A stretch of 64,000 nt of DNA from Allomuricauda sp. CAU 1633 (lineage in GTDB: Bacteria > Bacteroidota > Bacteroidia > Flavobacteriales > Flavobacteriaceae). The stretch is taken from contig NZ_JAFLNE010000002.1 of assembly GCF_017313225.1 (NCBI RefSeq), positions 744,001-808,000 on the forward strand, in the 5' to 3' direction. A program made the position numbers and the translations under genes. This document shows positions 62,234-64,000 of this stretch, piece after piece (the first letter of the stretch is position 1; each line of letters begins with the position of its first letter). The notes beneath the pieces are model-generated. The model was given only the letters and a program-made list of their open reading frames with translations. It did not search any database and was not told where the DNA came from.

Positions 62234-63934
62234 ATGGCAAACTTTAACATCGACGCCAAGAAAGACGTAACCTATGATGCCATAGTTATTGGCTCGGGTA
62301 TCAGTGGCGGATGGGCAGCAAAGGAATTGTGTGAAAAAGGATTGAAGACCCTTGTCCTTGAACGCGGAAAAATTGTGGAACATGTAGTGGATTACACCAC
62401 CATGAACCTAGATCCATGGGACATGGAACTTCGCGGTGGACTCACCCCTGAACAAAAGAAAAAGCATTACAAAGCCATCCGGTCGGGCTGGATTGGAACA
62501 GACACCGAGCACTTTTGGGCCGATGATGCCGCCAATCCTTATACCGAGGAGAAACCTTTTTTGTGGCTTCGAGGTCATCAAATGGGGGGTAAATCCCTGC
62601 TTTGGGGAAAACAGACCTACCGATGGAGTGATTTGGACTTTGAGGCCAACGCCAAGGATGGTCACGGAGTGGACTGGCCCATTCGTTATAAAGACCTTGA
62701 GTCGTGGTACACCTATGTGGAAAAATTTGCCGGTATTAGTGGCGAGGCATTGGGGCTTCCCCAATTACCAGACAGTCATTTTCTTCCGCCCATGGAACTC
62801 AATTGTGTGGAAAAACACATAAAATCAAGAATAGAAGAACAATTTAAGGGTAGAAACATGACCATTGGCCGGGTGGCACACCTTACCCAGCCCCACAACG
62901 GAAGAGGGCAATGTCAATATCGAAACAGGTGTAGCAGAGGCTGTCCTTACGGGGCGTACTTCAGCAGTAATGCCACTACCTTACCAGCTGCAAATGCCAC
63001 GGGAAATTTGACCATCCGACCCTTTTCCATTGTGCAATCGGTAATCTATGATGACCAAAAAGGCAAGGCCACTGGCGTCCGTATCATTGATGCAGAAACC
63101 AATGAGGATATTGAATATTCAGCCAAGATAATTTTTGTAAATGCATCAGCCTTAAGCACGACCCAAATCCTGATGAACTCCAAATCCAACCGATTTGAGA
63201 ATGGTTTGGGCAATGACAGCGGGGAATTGGGACACAATCTTATGGACCATACCTATAGAGTGGGTGCGCTTGGTAAGGTTGAAGGCTTTGACGATAAATA
63301 CTACAAAGGCCGAAGGCCCAACGGGATTTATATTCCCAGATACGTCAATATTGATGAAGCCTCCAAATCGGACAAGTTTGTACGTGGGTTTGGCTACCAA
63401 GGTGGTGCCCATCGTGGCGGTAATGCCGCAAATATTGAATCATTCGGAGCAGAATACAAGGATAGTATCTTAAAACCCGGTCCTTGGGAATTCTTTATCA
63501 CAGGATTTGCAGAATGCTTGCCGTATCATGAAAATAAAATCACCCTGAACAATGATGTATTGGATAAATGGGGACAACCGACTTTGACCATCGATGCTGA
63601 ATTTAAGGAGAACGAAAAAGCCTTGAACAAACAAATTCAGGAAGATGCCGTTGAGATGCTTGAAGTCGCAGGTTTAAAAGATATTATAGGATTTGACAAA
63701 GAACATCCGCCGGGGTATGGCGTACATGAAATGGGAACGGCACGTATGGGCAGAGACCCCAAAACATCAGTTTTGAATGAATTCAATCAAGTTCATGCGG
63801 CTAAAAACGTGTTTGTGACCGATGGAGCATGTATGACGTCGTCATCCTGTGTAAACCCATCGCTGACTTATATGGCTCTTACGGCCAGAGCAGCGGACCA
63901 TGCCGTATCAGAACTCAAAAAACAAAATCTATAA
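62234..63934 (+). CDS. GMC oxidoreductase, probable glucoside 3-dehydrogenase large subunit
   Basis: A 566-residue FAD enzyme of the GMC superfamily. FAD-binding motif AIVIGSGISGGWAAKEL; GGKSLLWG near 115; a Cys-rich segment QCQYRNRCSRGCPYG, typical of the gluconate/glucoside dehydrogenase branch and possibly an iron-sulfur site; catalytic His in GVHEMGTARMG and Asn in SSSCVNPSLTYMAL. The next gene begins two bases later and encodes the subunit 3 partner, as in periplasmic glucoside 3-dehydrogenases. No signal is seen, so export is likely by piggy-back on the Tat-targeted small subunit. Confidence 0.9.
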   Translation: MANFNIDAKKDVTYDAIVIGSGISGGWAAKELCEKGLKTLVLERGKIVEHVVDYTTMNLDPWDMELRGGLTPEQKKKHYKAIRSGWIGTDTEHFWADDAANPYTEEKPFLWLRGHQMGGKSLLWGKQTYRWSDLDFEANAKDGHGVDWPIRYKDLESWYTYVEKFAGISGEALGLPQLPDSHFLPPMELNCVEKHIKSRIEEQFKGRNMTIGRVAHLTQPHNGRGQCQYRNRCSRGCPYGAYFSSNATTLPAANATGNLTIRPFSIVQSVIYDDQKGKATGVRIIDAETNEDIEYSAKIIFVNASALSTTQILMNSKSNRFENGLGNDSGELGHNLMDHTYRVGALGKVEGFDDKYYKGRRPNGIYIPRYVNIDEASKSDKFVRGFGYQGGAHRGGNAANIESFGAEYKDSILKPGPWEFFITGFAECLPYHENKITLNNDVLDKWGQPTLTIDAEFKENEKALNKQIQEDAVEMLEVAGLKDIIGFDKEHPPGYGVHEMGTARMGRDPKTSVLNEFNQVHAAKNVFVTDGACMTSSSCVNPSLTYMALTARAADHAVSELKKQNL

Positions 63935-63936
63935 AG

Positions 63937-64000
63937 ATGGATAGGAGAAAAGCATTACAAAAAACCGGACTATTTGCTGGGGCAACCCTTATGATGCCTA
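63937..64000 (+). CDS. gluconate 2-dehydrogenase subunit 3 family protein, N-terminal part
   Basis: Only the first 21 codons are in the window. They read MDRRKALQKTGLFAGATLMM, a twin-arginine signal, directly after a GMC oxidoreductase. This is the usual place and beginning of the subunit 3 (LacC-like) partner that brings the GMC subunit through the Tat system. A cytochrome c subunit may follow outside the window. Confidence 0.7.
   Translation, partial: MDRRKALQKTGLFAGATLMMP

Overview
The window looks like chromosomal DNA of a marine-type Flavobacteriaceae bacterium (Bacteroidota). The evidence is a large adhesin with a type B (gliding-motility-associated) type IX secretion C-terminus next to a PorP/SprF partner, DUF2911, GIN/DUF2807, DUF4870 and TMEM220 proteins, many lipoproteins, a TonB-dependent receptor with a carboxypeptidase-like N-terminal domain, and promoters of the Bacteroidota kind (TAnnTTTG, some with TTTG about 21 bases upstream). 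I see no rRNA, no confident tRNA, no insertion sequence and no CRISPR array.

Layout. 1-2017: end of a truncated gene and two probable outer-membrane proteins. 2516-9628: a four-gene cluster (ThuA/propeller/HEAT/cupredoxin lipoprotein, MFS transporter, TIM-barrel epimerase, Gfo/Idh/MocA oxidoreductase) closed by a strong terminator. Its families are those used in 3-keto-sugar and cyclitol metabolism. 9822-16574: a complete ebo cluster (eboA-eboF), mostly translationally coupled, with a TMEM220-type membrane protein attached. 16703-19605: TonB receptor and a TPR protein. 19688-23814 (minus): small envelope proteins and a membrane-anchored AraC regulator. 23998-31552 (minus): PorP/SprF and a 2210-residue T9SS adhesin. 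32046-34590 (minus): vanadium haloperoxidase/PAP2-like lipoprotein and an outer-membrane protein.

34815-37238 (minus) is a compact alkylation-repair operon: AraC-Ogt (Ada C-terminal part), a 2OG-Fe(II) oxygenase, a stand-alone and cysteine-depleted Ada zinc domain, and AlkB, with a palindrome at the promoter. 37444-41311: a two-subunit Tat-exported molybdenum hydroxylase and a sugar dehydrogenase-like lipoprotein. 41312-41928 is a non-coding stretch with a good promoter and a nested set of RNA helices in front of a polyamine operon (arginine decarboxylase, agmatinase, deoxyhypusine synthase-like, small acidic protein; 41929-45631). 45710-48715: overlapping genes for a Nudix hydrolase, a glyoxalase-fold protein, an RMD1/DUF155 protein and a RimB-RimK fusion.

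49800-50768 is thioredoxin reductase. 50954-54850 is a second sugar-oxidation cluster: a double DUF1080 lipoprotein and two Tat-exported Gfo/Idh/MocA proteins. 55544-59107 (minus) holds a PadR-PspC-GIN stress-type cluster and a DUF4870 gene. 59850-61160 is an AT-rich orphan gene. 61299-64000 holds an AIM24-like protein and the start of a GMC oxidoreductase/gluconate dehydrogenase subunit 3 pair, again of the glucoside 3-dehydrogenase type.

Together the window encodes three separate sets of genes for oxidising sugars at C3 or hydrolysing the keto-sugars, plus the ebo cluster, whose chemistry is still unresolved. The best candidates for something undescribed are the ebo-TMEM220 unit, the ThuA-cupredoxin fusion enzyme, and the structured leader or small RNA upstream of the polyamine operon. 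All functional statements rest on motif and family recognition by eye; no database search was run.
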